In this document: piece by piece, positions 8,016-15,962 of the stretch
How positions within the stretch are numbered: the first letter of the stretch is position 1
Layout of the letters: every line of letters begins with the position of its first letter
Assembly (NCBI RefSeq): GCF_010020825.1
Contig: NZ_JAACJE010000003.1
Span: 1-64,000, forward strand
DNA: 64,000 nt
Source: Acidovorax sp. 210-6
Lineage (GTDB): Bacteria; Pseudomonadota; Gammaproteobacteria; Burkholderiales; Burkholderiaceae_C
Reading direction: 5' to 3'
Position numbers and translations under genes: made by a program
The notes under the pieces: model-generated
Told to the model about the DNA's origin: nothing
Databases searched by the model: none
Seen by the model: the letters and a program-made list of their open reading frames with translations, nothing else

Positions 8016-8438
8016 CTAGCCCGGCCGATTGGCCGGGCTTTTTTTTACGACTTGCGCCGCTCTCAATGCCGCTTCTGCAGCAGCAACTTGATGCATACGC
8101 GCCTGGTACGCCACCTCGGCTTCAGCTTCGAACCGATCAACAATTGCACCTGGTGCACTCACTGTCGCCCGTCGCCACCCACGGGGCAAGACGCGCGCAA
8201 GCGCAGCATCTTCCAACACCCTCGCCTCACGGTACGCATTCAGCGTCTCAAACATCCGCTGCACGGTCTTCCAGACGGCCTGCCTCGTCACGCCGTATCG
8301 CTCCGCAGCATCCGGGTACGACAATCCATCGACCATCACCAACCGCGCGGCGGCAATGCGATCCGCGCTAAGACTGTCGCAAACCAGCCGCTGCAGCGCC
8401 TCAAACTCGGCCACAGATACAGCCGTCTCTTTTGTCAT
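8016..8438 (-). CDS. korA: KorA/TrfB-like transcriptional regulator
   Basis: 140 residues. A helix-turn-helix typical of the TrfB/KorA family is visible (LSYPDAAERYGVTRQAVWKTVQRM, about residues 39-62), followed by a long helical C-terminal part (FEAEAEVAYQARMHQVAAAEAALRAAQ). KorA proteins repress replication, partition and transfer operons on IncP-like plasmids. It lies between repA and korB, the usual place for a central control operon. The family is clear; its operators here are not proven. Confidence 0.8.
   Translation of the reverse strand: MTKETAVSVAEFEALQRLVCDSLSADRIAAARLVMVDGLSYPDAAERYGVTRQAVWKTVQRMFETLNAYREARVLEDAALARVLPRGWRRATVSAPGAIVDRFEAEAEVAYQARMHQVAAAEAALRAAQVVKKSPANRPG
8018..8046 (+). 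terminator. Rho-independent terminator-like hairpin, plus-strand sense
   Basis: AGCCCGGCC-GATT-GGCCGGGCT followed by eight T on the plus strand. The neighbouring genes all run on the minus strand, so this would stop an antisense transcript entering korA from the repA leader. In the minus direction the stem overlaps the korA stop codon and lacks a T-run. Confidence 0.5.
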
Positions 8439-8516
8439 ATATCACCCCGATTGCGAAACCACTGACGGTACACGATGACAGGGACAAAACCGCACACCGC
8501 CCCGCTTCACACCCAA

Positions 8517-9716
8517 TCAAGCCCGAACAACGGCGAATATTTCATCGAGGCGCAGTTCGCCACCAGTGGCATCAAAACCGCACATGCACGCGGCCAGAAG
8601 CAGGGCTCCAGCACCCTCCGTGGAATACCGCCCAGCGCGCAGGCCAGCAAAAACATGCTTTCCCGAACTCTCTGCCTTACGCGCAGTATCGAAAGCTGGC
8701 TTTAAAACCGTCAAACACGCGCTGATTTCCTCGGGCTTTAGCTCGGCAAGCACCTGCTCGGGGCGCTGGTCGTCGCGAGTCAGGCGTTGGTATATGTCCA
8801 CCAGCAGTCCGGACACGTCAACCGCTGTACCGTGCTCGGCCAGAATATCAATCGTGCGTGTGTCCTTCGGTTGGGCCACGGTGGTTCCCTTGTCCGCGCC
8901 CTTCTTGTCCTTGCCGTCCTTCTTAGGCTTCACCTCATCGCGCACGGCCTGGGCCTTGACGCGGGCATCCTGCTTGCCCCTGGATTGCTTGAGGTCGTCA
9001 ACAAGCTCCTTGGCCTTGGCCGGGCTCACCTTCTCGACCTGGCGCACGGTGGAAATCACTTCTGTGTCGGCGCTGATGTTCTCGGTCACAAGGCGCTTTG
9101 CCTGCTCGGGCAGGTGCAGCAGCGACAGCACCTTGGACAGCCATGCACGGCTCTTGTTGTGCTTCTCCAAGACAGCCTCGACGGATCCCAGGGCGTCAAG
9201 ATCGCGCTGCACCTTCCTGGCTCCCTCAATCTGCGAGAGGTTCAGGCGGTGGATGTTCTCCGCGAACTGGAGGTCTTCGGCCTCTTCGTCCGTCATTTCC
9301 TTGGCCTTGGCGCGCAGCGTCAAAAGGCCCTTCATGCGCGCGGCGCGCATGCGGCGTTCGCCCGCCACCAGGCGGTACGGCTTGGGATGGCCTGCGGGCA
9401 TCACGCGCAGCAAGATCGCCTGGATCTGGAACTTGGCCAGGCTGTCGCCCAGCTCGTCAAGGCTCTGGTCATCGCTCTCGAATTCCTCCCGCACCTGTTC
9501 AACAATTTCAACGTCGTCCAGATTCACCGGGAATTCGGGCAGGTCGTCTTGGGCAAAGAGGGCGTCTATCCCGGCACCCAGCGCGTTTCCAGCTCCTGCG
9601 AAGGCATTGGCTGCATTCTTGGCGGCTGGCTTCTTGGCGGTGGCGATGGCGTTCTTCTTCACGGCGTTTTGCCCCTTCGTCGTGGCTGCTGGTTTCTTGG
9701 CTGTTACGGCTTTCAC
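8517..9716 (-). CDS. korB: KorB/ParB-family partition and regulatory protein
   Basis: 399 residues. It has a Lys/Ala-rich N-terminus, then the ParB N-terminal domain with the box GERRMRAARMKG, then a helix-turn-helix (NKSRAWLSKVLSLLHLP), a charged Lys-rich linker and a C-terminal dimer domain. ParB/KorB proteins bind palindromic centromere or operator sites and work with the ParA ATPase encoded directly upstream (4-bp ATGA overlap). This length and a second role as global repressor are typical of KorB. The repeated TTTCGCG-NN-CGCGAAA palindrome is the natural candidate for its site (inference). Confidence 0.88.
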   Translation of the reverse strand: MKAVTAKKPAATTKGQNAVKKNAIATAKKPAAKNAANAFAGAGNALGAGIDALFAQDDLPEFPVNLDDVEIVEQVREEFESDDQSLDELGDSLAKFQIQAILLRVMPAGHPKPYRLVAGERRMRAARMKGLLTLRAKAKEMTDEEAEDLQFAENIHRLNLSQIEGARKVQRDLDALGSVEAVLEKHNKSRAWLSKVLSLLHLPEQAKRLVTENISADTEVISTVRQVEKVSPAKAKELVDDLKQSRGKQDARVKAQAVRDEVKPKKDGKDKKGADKGTTVAQPKDTRTIDILAEHGTAVDVSGLLVDIYQRLTRDDQRPEQVLAELKPEEISACLTVLKPAFDTARKAESSGKHVFAGLRAGRYSTEGAGALLLAACMCGFDATGGELRLDEIFAVVRA

Positions 9717-10477
9717 TTGGCGATCCTCCCCAAAATCGAATCACAGGCTGCGCGCCACTCGTTGGCGGCCAGCAAATGACCTTCCCCTCGGGTACCCACC
9801 CATACCGGGCGGCGCCGGGCAATTGCCTTACGCACGGGCGCACGCTCGGGCAGCACCTCGGGCAGAATGGCGGCACCGTACTGCTCGCGCAGCGAGTCCA
9901 GCGCCTCGCGTTCCTCGACGCTGCGGTTATTAGTCTTCATAGGCAAAATGCCGACATGCTTCAAGCGGGGGTTGAAGCCCTGGGTGCGGATCACGTGGAT
10001 GGTCTGGATCAGGTCGGCCACGCCCGCAAGCTCGTAAAGGCCCACGGATACCGGTGTAACCACGTAATCGGCGGCGGCCAGGGATGCCATGAGGCGAACA
10101 CCCAGCAGGGGAGGGGTGTCTATCAGGCACAAGTCAAAGTCCTGCGCGAAGCGGCGCAGCGCAGTACCGGGACGGCGGATCACCTGGTTCTCGGCCTTGT
10201 CGATGGACAGCAGCCCGTTGTCGGCGCGGATGATGGCAAGGCCATCGGCAACCCACTCGGGCGAGGCCTGCGGCGGCTCGGCCTCATAGAGCCGGGATGC
10301 CACGATGCCTGGCTCTCCATCATCGGCCCGGGGGAAGCTCAGGGACAGGCTGCCTTGCTTGTCCATGTCCACCAGCAACACGCGCAAACCGGCCTCGATG
10401 GCCGCGTAGGCCAGGTGAACGGTCAACGTACTTTTTCCAACGCCACCCTTCTGATTCGCAACTGCCAGAATTTTCAT
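9713..10477 (-). CDS. parA: ParA/IncC partition ATPase
   Basis: 254 residues from the ATG at 10477, which follows an AGGAGATACC ribosome binding site; an upstream in-frame start would read through the regulatory region. Deviant Walker A KGGVGKST (residues 10-17) and the FDLCLIDTPPLLG Walker B-like segment mark a type Ia-like ParA. It has no N-terminal DNA-binding domain, so it is close to the short IncC form. It drives plasmid segregation with the ParB/KorB encoded next. Confidence 0.9.
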   Translation of the reverse strand: MKILAVANQKGGVGKSTLTVHLAYAAIEAGLRVLLVDMDKQGSLSLSFPRADDGEPGIVASRLYEAEPPQASPEWVADGLAIIRADNGLLSIDKAENQVIRRPGTALRRFAQDFDLCLIDTPPLLGVRLMASLAAADYVVTPVSVGLYELAGVADLIQTIHVIRTQGFNPRLKHVGILPMKTNNRSVEEREALDSLREQYGAAILPEVLPERAPVRKAIARRRPVWVGTRGEGHLLAANEWRAACDSILGRIAK

Positions 10478-10509
10478 GGTATCTCCTGCTCCTGCCCGAA
10501 GGCAACATG

Positions 10510-10519
10510 CTTGACTAGA
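10510..10519 (+). promoter_or_regulatory. Shared motif CTTGACTAGA upstream of parA
   Basis: Second of four identical copies; it lies 33 bp upstream of the parA start and 64 bp from the KorB-type palindrome, the spacing expected of a co-regulated control promoter. Confidence 0.45.
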
Positions 10520-10582
10520 CGATTGTTGATGATCCGACACGGGCGGTTTACCACAGGTGCAACCTTCGGCGGTTGACTTAGA

Positions 10583-10600
10583 TTTTCGCGTCCGCGAAAA
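10583..10600. promoter_or_regulatory. KorB-type palindrome at the ssb-parA junction
   Basis: TTTTCGCG-TC-CGCGAAAA, a perfect 18-bp match, between the ssb stop and the parA-korB start. It would allow autoregulation of the parAB operon and/or act as a partition site. Confidence 0.65.
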
Positions 10601-10614
10601 CCGCCCACCGGCCC

Positions 10615-11034
10615 TCAATAGGGCAGGTCGTCGTCCTCGGGCATGCCGGAAGGCACCCCGCCTGCCTGGCCCGAAGGCTCAGGGCGTTCACCGTCCCCCT
10701 GGGGCCGCGCACCCAGCGGCTGCACCTCATCGGCGACAACCTCAGTGGTGTAGCGGTCGATACCTTCCCTGTCAGTCCACTTGCGCGTGCGCAATTTGCC
10801 CTCGATGTACACCTGGCGCCCTTTGCCCAAGTAGTCCCGCACGAACTCGCCAAGACGACGATAACAAACCACCGTGTGCCATTCCGTGGCCTCCTTGCGC
10901 TCGCCGCTCTCACGGTCGCGCCAAGCCTCCGTTGTAGCCACACGGAAGTTGACCACCACATTGCCATCGGGCATGGTGCGCGCCTCCGGCGCATTACCAA
11001 TGTTCCCAATCAATTGCACCTTGTTCAAAGCCAT
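10615..11034 (-). CDS. ssb: Single-stranded DNA-binding protein
   Basis: 139 residues: an OB fold starting MALNKVQLIGNIGNAPEART with the core WHTVVCYRRLGEFVRDYLGKG, then a Gly/Pro-rich linker and the acidic tip DDDLPY (usually DDDIPF), which recruits replication partners. Plasmid SSBs protect single strands during conjugative entry and replication. The strong promoter at 11112-11139 lies about 80 bp upstream. Confidence 0.92.
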   Translation of the reverse strand: MALNKVQLIGNIGNAPEARTMPDGNVVVNFRVATTEAWRDRESGERKEATEWHTVVCYRRLGEFVRDYLGKGRQVYIEGKLRTRKWTDREGIDRYTTEVVADEVQPLGARPQGDGERPEPSGQAGGVPSGMPEDDDLPY

Positions 11035-11111
11035 ACTGATTCCTAAAAATGACCCTCGGGCCGGTTGGTTTCCTTGTTACTGGTGATTTCCTTTGCCTCA
11101 CCATGATTGAT

Positions 11112-11139
11112 ATTATACCAATCCCATTTTATCCGTCAA
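11112..11139 (-). promoter_or_regulatory. Sigma-70 promoter for ssb
   Basis: On the minus strand TTGACG, 16 bp, TATAAT: near-consensus -35 and a perfect -10. A small palindrome AACCT-AATC-AGGTT abuts the -35 and could be an operator. Confidence 0.75.
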
Positions 11140-11730
11140 CCTGATTAGGTTGCTCAAGTGTAATACATTGCAACCCAAAATCACCTCCCACTTAAGACCT
11201 GGCCAGCATCCGGGTATGGGGCAACGCCCCATGTAGCCGCACAGCGGCGTAACACCAGCAGCGCCAACACGCAACAGACACCCACCGCGAAACACCCACC
11301 CAGCACTTCCCCGCCCTCAAACCGCGCCCTGATAAACAGGGCTGTTGGGCTACAAAAATGCACCAAGGGGAGTATTCGCGCAGCGAACACGAGAGAGATT
11401 GAAGCGTAGGCCCGCCAGGGCATACCTTGGCCGGGATACCGGGGTGCAGCTCGCAAAGCGAGCTGCAGGGCTACCGCCCCGGCCCCTACCGGCCAACCCG
11501 CGCGCAAGCGCGCGGGCTTCGGGCACATGCCCCGGATTGCCCCGCAAGTAGGGCCTTGCGCCCTTCTTGCTGTCTTCCAAGGGGGAAGCCCCAGCGGCGG
11601 GGGATATGCGAAGCATTGCCCCCTAGAGCGCAGCAAGGCGGCCTGGAGCTGTGCCCGCCAGGGCAATCCCGCAGGGATCGAGCCGAATCAGGCGAGCAGC
11701 GCAAAGCCCCGCAGGGGCGGGGGCGTCCGG

Positions 11731-11748
11731 TTTTCGCGGACGCGAAAA
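11731..11748. promoter_or_regulatory. KorB-type palindrome
   Basis: TTTTCGCG-GA-CGCGAAAA, perfect 18-bp palindrome-type site at the right end of cassette copy A, 3 bp from the stop of the XRE-type regulator gene. Confidence 0.6.
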
Positions 11749-11751
11749 TGC

Positions 11752-12012
11752 TCAAGCCTCCGGGAAGACCTGTAAGCCATGTCGCCCAAGCGCATCGCCA
11801 AGCACAACCACGAAGGTGATCCAGTCGCGGTCAATCGCATCCAGCCAGGCGAACAACTCAACAACATCCATTCGGCGGACACCCGACTCACAGCGACTCA
11901 CGTAGCTCTGCGGCACACCAAGTCGCCGCGCAACGTCAGCCTGTGTCATACCAACGTCAATCCGCGCCTGGCGCAGCAAAGACAAAAAAACTGCGTAGTC
12001 GCGTTTAGTCAT
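11752..12012 (-). CDS. XRE-family transcriptional regulator
   Basis: 86 residues from the ATG at 12012 (MTKRDYAVFLSLLRQAR). A Cro/C1-type helix-turn-helix is clear: GMTQADVARRLGVPQSYVSRCESGVRRMDVVEL. It is divergent from the virB operon and is the obvious candidate local repressor of the transfer genes. An inverted repeat (AGAGTTG / CAACTCT) begins directly at its start codon. Longer in-frame starts exist but would cover that palindrome. Confidence 0.8.
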   Translation of the reverse strand: MTKRDYAVFLSLLRQARIDVGMTQADVARRLGVPQSYVSRCESGVRRMDVVELFAWLDAIDRDWITFVVVLGDALGRHGLQVFPEA

Positions 12013-12013
12013 A

Positions 12014-12035
12014 AGAGTTGAAGACAGCCAACTCT
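12014..12035. promoter_or_regulatory. Inverted repeat at the XRE gene start
   Basis: AGAGTTG-N8-CAACTCT with 7-bp arms, immediately upstream of the XRE gene and in the AT-rich 194-bp gap before virB1. Likely an autoregulatory operator; the rest of the gap is AT-rich and should hold the virB promoter, which I cannot place. Confidence 0.4.
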
Positions 12036-12206
12036 CCAGAATGACCGAAGCTGTCAACTATGCAAACACTGGATTACAACATTAACAATAAATTACCGCT
12101 AAAACAATTATTAAATCCATTGATTTTTACTTTTTATATTTATCATTCCGCAAAGCAAAACATATAACTTTGACGCCAATCGATAAACGAAACGGAAAGT
12201 AAGTAA

Positions 12207-12917
12207 ATGGACTTCATAGCACTGGCACAGCAATGCGCTCCAACGGTACACCCGCAAACGATCGCGGCAATCGTCAAAGCGGAAAGCGCGTTTCGCGAGT
12301 TCGCCATCGGCATCAACAAGCGAACCGCTGTTCTCAAGAGACAGCCGCAAACCAAAGCCGAAGCCGTAGCAACGGCCAAAGATTTGATCACACGCGGCCA
12401 CAACATCGACATGGGTCTCGGGCAAATCAACTCAGACAACTTGCCACGACTTGGAATCACCGTGGACGACGTATTCGACCCCTGCAAAAACCTCGCTGCA
12501 GCCGCAACCATCCTGACCAACAACTACATCAGAGCCCCCGGCGAGCCACAAGAGGCTCTCAAAAAAGCACTGAGTGCATACAACACGGGCGACTTCGCCA
12601 AAGGACTACGCAATGGGTACGTGTCCAAAGTCACAACAGCAAATCAGCAAATCGCCCAGGGCTACACAGTCCCAGCGATCAAGTTCACCGAAAGCGCCGC
12701 GGCAGGCAGCACAAGGCAAGACAACAGCGAGTCACGCGGATCGCTCGTACTAGCTACGACACCACAACAAGCAACACGAGCAAAAGACCCGAAACCCGCA
12801 CAACCTCAACGCCCCGCAGATCCATCGATGGTATTTGGCGAGGGAGGCGGCAACAGCGCGACCACGAACACGACCCCCGGCGACGAAAACAAAGCCGCTC
12901 AGGCAATGGTGTTTTGA
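12207..12917 (+). CDS. virB1: VirB1-like lytic transglycosylase
   Basis: 236 residues. An SLT-type domain opens the protein, with the catalytic Glu in IVKAESAF (residue 26), then DMGLGQIN and the closing ALSAYNTGDF. The C-terminal third is low-complexity, rich in Thr/Ser/Pro/Gly. It makes local openings in peptidoglycan for assembly of the type IV secretion channel. It is the first gene of a long plus-strand operon; topB follows 9 bp after its stop. Confidence 0.9.
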   Translation: MDFIALAQQCAPTVHPQTIAAIVKAESAFREFAIGINKRTAVLKRQPQTKAEAVATAKDLITRGHNIDMGLGQINSDNLPRLGITVDDVFDPCKNLAAAATILTNNYIRAPGEPQEALKKALSAYNTGDFAKGLRNGYVSKVTTANQQIAQGYTVPAIKFTESAAAGSTRQDNSESRGSLVLATTPQQATRAKDPKPAQPQRPADPSMVFGEGGGNSATTNTTPGDENKAAQAMVF

Positions 12918-12926
12918 GGCAGTCCG

Positions 12927-14957
12927 ATGAAGCTACTGATCGTCGAATCGCAAGGTAAAGTCGAGGAACTCAAGGCCATCCTCGGCCCGGGCTGGAAGGT
13001 CGCCGCAAGCCTGGGCCACATATGCGACCTTCCCGAGCGCGAAATCGGCGTGGAGCCGCCTAAGTACAAACCGCTCTACACCCTCTCCGAACGCGGGAAA
13101 TCCATCGTCGGACGGCTGCGCGACCACTGCGCACGCGCGCAGGAAATTTACATCGGCACCGACCCCGACCGCGAAGGCGAAGCCATCGCCTGGCACCTCG
13201 CACGCGAACTCAAGCTAGGCCGCGACGCTAAGCGCGTGCGCTTCTCGGCTATCAAGGACTCCGTGGTTCGCCAGGCCGTGGCAGCGCCCACAGGGATCGA
13301 CTACAACCTCGTTGGAGCCCAAGAGGCCCGCCGCGTGCTGGATCGGCTAGTGGGCTACACCGTCAGTCCTGTGCTTTCCCGCATGGGCGGCATGACCCTC
13401 TCTGCAGGCCGCGTGCAAAGCCCGGCCGTTGCGCTGGTCGTCATGCGAGAGCGCGAGATTGCGGCCTTCGTACCCACAAGCCATTTTCATGTGCGCCTGG
13501 ACTTCTCGGCAGGGCAGGGCGACACGGCAGGTTTCGCGGACGCGAAATCCGCCTGGCGCACTTGGTCGGCAATGTGGGAAGTCGTGCCCGACTTCGCGCC
13601 GGAAGATCGGCCCCACTTCCAAGACCACGCTTTCGCGGTCAAGGTGTCGGAACTCGACTGCGCCATTGTCGAATCCTGCGTGGACGGCAAGCGCCGCCGC
13701 GCCCCTCACCCGCCCCTGGCCACCAGCGGGTTGCAGCAGGCCGCTAGCGTCAAGCTGCACCTCGATCCCGAGGAAACCATGCGTATCGCGCAGCGGCTTT
13801 TCGAGGGCGGCCACATCACCTACCACCGCACCGACAACCCAAACATCAGCGAAGAGGACTTCCCTCATATCGAGGCGCTGGCAAAGGCCATGGGCTGGGC
13901 CATGGCACCGAAGCTGCGCACCTTCAAGGCTCCCGAGGCCGCCCAGGCCGGGCACCCGGCCATCACCCCCACGCATTGGGAGGTGGACGAAGCCGGGGAC
14001 ACCGATGAAGCGAAGGCTGTCTATCGTCTGATCCGCCAGCGCGCCATCGCAAGCCAGTTGGCCGATGCCATCTACACCACGCGCACTGCGCGGCTTTCCG
14101 GCCAGGTCGAAAGCAAGCCCGTTCACTTCCAGGCCCGCAGCGAAGCACTCCAAGAACTCGGCTGGCTGGAGCTGCTGGCCGACGAAGCCGATGAAGAAGG
14201 CGGCGAGGAAGGGCAGGGCGGGGCGTCCAACCCGGTGCCGCCGCTCACTGCCGGACAGCAGCTCACTCCTGCAGGCGGTGAAGTTCTCGCCAAGCAAACC
14301 AGGGCACCGAAGCGCTATACGAAGGCCTCGTTGATCGACAAGCTAGAGGCCGAGGGAATAGGGCGTCCGGCCACCTACGCGGCCATCATGAGCAACATCG
14401 AGCGCCGCGGGTATGTCGCGGTGAAGAAGCAATTTCTTTTCCCGACCGAGACAGCCTTTTTCATCGTCGATCAACTCAGCAAGGCCTTCTCCTTCATGGA
14501 CGTGGCTTTCACCCGCGACGTGGAAGCCGAGTTGGACAAGATCGCCACCGGTCAGAGCTCCTACCTGGCTACCGTCCTGGCAAGCCACAACAGGCTCGAT
14601 CAGGAGCTGGCAACTCTGGAAAGGCAAGGGACTGGCGCACCACGCTTCCCCTGTCCCGAGTGCGGCAGCGCAATGCGCCGCATCCCCGGCAAGTCGGGGC
14701 ATTTCTGGGGCTGCAGCGGTTATCCAGGCTGCTCCGTCACCAAGCCAGACAAAGACGGTCAACCCGGTGAAAAGGAAACGCCGAAGGACTCGGGCCACGC
14801 CTGTCCGGCGTGCGGCAAACCGCTCTTACGCCACACCAAGAAAGGCAAGGAAGGCTACGACTTCTGGGGCTGCTCTGGATTCAAGAGCGGCTGCAAAGCG
14901 ACGTTTCCAAACAAAAGAAACAAACCTGATTTAGTAGCAAGGCACCCAAAGCAATGA
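12927..14957 (+). CDS. topB: Type IA DNA topoisomerase within the transfer operon
   Basis: 676 residues. Toprim motif TDPDREGE at 78-85, active-site Tyr in GGHITYHRTDN at about residue 299, IGRPATYAAIMSNIERRGYV further on, and two C-terminal zinc ribbons (CPECGSAMRRIPGKSGHFWGC and CPACGKPLLRHTKKG). Plasmid type IA topoisomerases of the TraE/TopB kind occur in IncP- and PromA-like plasmids and may resolve transferred strands. A KorB-type palindrome lies inside the gene at 13532. It overlaps the next gene by 4 bp. Confidence 0.9.
   Translation: MKLLIVESQGKVEELKAILGPGWKVAASLGHICDLPEREIGVEPPKYKPLYTLSERGKSIVGRLRDHCARAQEIYIGTDPDREGEAIAWHLARELKLGRDAKRVRFSAIKDSVVRQAVAAPTGIDYNLVGAQEARRVLDRLVGYTVSPVLSRMGGMTLSAGRVQSPAVALVVMREREIAAFVPTSHFHVRLDFSAGQGDTAGFADAKSAWRTWSAMWEVVPDFAPEDRPHFQDHAFAVKVSELDCAIVESCVDGKRRRAPHPPLATSGLQQAASVKLHLDPEETMRIAQRLFEGGHITYHRTDNPNISEEDFPHIEALAKAMGWAMAPKLRTFKAPEAAQAGHPAITPTHWEVDEAGDTDEAKAVYRLIRQRAIASQLADAIYTTRTARLSGQVESKPVHFQARSEALQELGWLELLADEADEEGGEEGQGGASNPVPPLTAGQQLTPAGGEVLAKQTRAPKRYTKASLIDKLEAEGIGRPATYAAIMSNIERRGYVAVKKQFLFPTETAFFIVDQLSKAFSFMDVAFTRDVEAELDKIATGQSSYLATVLASHNRLDQELATLERQGTGAPRFPCPECGSAMRRIPGKSGHFWGCSGYPGCSVTKPDKDGQPGEKETPKDSGHACPACGKPLLRHTKKGKEGYDFWGCSGFKSGCKATFPNKRNKPDLVARHPKQ
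13532..13547. promoter_or_regulatory. KorB-type palindrome inside topB
   Basis: TTTCGCG-GA-CGCGAAA, exact, within the coding frame where it encodes Phe-Ala-Asp-Ala-Lys (topB residues 203-207). Confidence 0.5.
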
Positions 14958-15241
14958 CATTTAAAAGCCCAGCAGGAATACTAGATGCGGATTTATTAAA
15001 TTACCTTAAAACAAATCAAGTTGACACGCTACAAATCAGAGAAAACGAAAGCGAGAGATATGAAATACACGTAATCTTAAAACGGAGCAACAAACCGCAC
15101 CCCATATTGTCCACGCGAGGAAAACCGAGAGAGTGGGCCAGTTTGGACAGAATGGTAAAACATTTAAAACAAGAATGTTTCACCGTAAAAATTGATTGGA
15201 TATTTTTCATTCCACCAACACACAAGGAAAAGAAATGCTGA
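14954..15241 (+). CDS. Hypothetical protein between topB and virB2
   Basis: 95 residues, AT-rich compared with topB. It overlaps topB by 4 bp and virB2 by a few bases, so translational coupling is likely. A recognisable piece is LSTRGKPREWASLDRMVKHL, which resembles a short motif in small plasmid partition- or entry-associated proteins; I cannot name the family with confidence. No membrane segment or signal peptide. Confidence 0.65.
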   Translation: MTFKSPAGILDADLLNYLKTNQVDTLQIRENESERYEIHVILKRSNKPHPILSTRGKPREWASLDRMVKHLKQECFTVKIDWIFFIPPTHKEKKC

Positions 15242-15576
15242 CTCAAATCAAAAACGCATATATCGCAAATGCAGCCGAAAAGAAAGATATCAACGCCAAG
15301 ACACTGACAACCATCGGCATGCTACTGATAGCATTGTTCTTCTTGGCTCCAGATATTGCAATGGCAGAACCATGGGACAGCGCAGCACAAAAGGTGCTGG
15401 ATATTTTCACCGGCGGCCTTGCGCGGATTCTCGCAATCATCGCTGTTATTGCCTGCGGCATTGCAGCTATTGCTGGTAAATTGTCATGGGATTGGGCTAT
15501 CAAAATCATCATCGGCATCGTGCTGATTTTTGGCGCCGCTGCAATCGTCGATTACATCATCAGCGCAGTTCAGTAA
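15238..15576 (+). CDS. virB2: VirB2-like major pilin
   Basis: 112 residues from the ATG at 15238 (MLTQIKNAYIANAAEKKD), preceded by AAGGAAAAGAA. A long signal sequence ends at DIAMA-EPWDSA, followed by two hydrophobic helices (ILAIIAVIACGIAAIAG and IIIGIVLIFGAAAIVDYII), the usual layout of VirB2 pro-pilins. It forms the conjugative pilus. An upstream in-frame start at 15196 would overlap the previous gene and lengthen the signal peptide. Confidence 0.88.
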   Translation: MTQIKNAYIANAAEKKDINAKTLTTIGMLLIALFFLAPDIAMAEPWDSAAQKVLDIFTGGLARILAIIAVIACGIAAIAGKLSWDWAIKIIIGIVLIFGAAAIVDYIISAVQ

Positions 15577-15592
15577 CAAAGGCAGGGCGAGC

Positions 15593-15955
15593 ATGGACGA
15601 AATCGAAAAACAAGCCCAATTGGAAGTTGATGAGTTATTCGTCGGGCTTACACGACCCGCCACAGTATTTGGCGTTCATTTCACCGCGTTCGTCGCTGAA
15701 ATGATCCTGGTCGGATGCGTGTTCCTGGCAATTGGAAATCCCATCTGGTTGCTCCTGCTCGTCCCAACTCATAGTCTGATGTACGTCATATCGTCAACAG
15801 ACCCCGGTCGTTTCGACAGTTTGACTAAGTACGCAAAGACGAATGGACGCTGTCTTAATCGCTGGTTCTGGAAATCAGCGAGTTTCACGCCCCATGGGTC
15901 CGCCGCACTTCCGCGATCAAGAAAAAGCAAGGTTTTCGCGTCCGCGAAAAAGTGA
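15593..15955 (+). CDS. virB3: VirB3-like inner membrane protein
   Basis: 120 residues from the ATG at 15593. The motif LFVGLTRPATVFGVHF near the N-terminus and one or two hydrophobic segments (MILVGCVFLAIGNPIWLLLLVP) identify VirB3, which works with the VirB4 ATPase. The C-terminal residues KVFASAKK are encoded by the KorB-type palindrome at 15933. It ends 7 bp before the chosen virB4 start. Confidence 0.88.
   Translation: MDEIEKQAQLEVDELFVGLTRPATVFGVHFTAFVAEMILVGCVFLAIGNPIWLLLLVPTHSLMYVISSTDPGRFDSLTKYAKTNGRCLNRWFWKSASFTPHGSAALPRSRKSKVFASAKK
15933..15950. promoter_or_regulatory. KorB-type palindrome at virB3-virB4 junction
   Basis: TTTTCGCG-TC-CGCGAAAA, perfect, lying 12 bp before the virB4 start and inside the last codons of virB3. 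Confidence 0.55.
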
Positions 15956-15962
15956 GGGAAAA

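Larger units (their letters stand above)
11099..11753. repeat. Promoter cassette repeat, copy A (about 0.65 kb)
   Basis: Near-identical sequence recurs at 40725-41316 and 42622-43332. Each copy has a strong minus-strand promoter at its left end and a GC-rich, hairpin-rich body (for example ATGGGGC-AAC-GCCCCAT, GCAGCTCGC-AAA-GCGAGCTGC and CCCGCGCGC-AA-GCGCGCGGG). Copies A and C end on the right with a KorB-type palindrome. I see no convincing gene in the body; the open frames in it (68-174 codons) have no recognisable domain. Confidence 0.85.

Noticed and set aside
11181-11666. 161- to 174-codon frames inside the three cassette repeats
   Set aside because: Conserved only because the DNA is repeated; low-complexity Ala/Arg/Pro composition and no family. 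Treated as noncoding.
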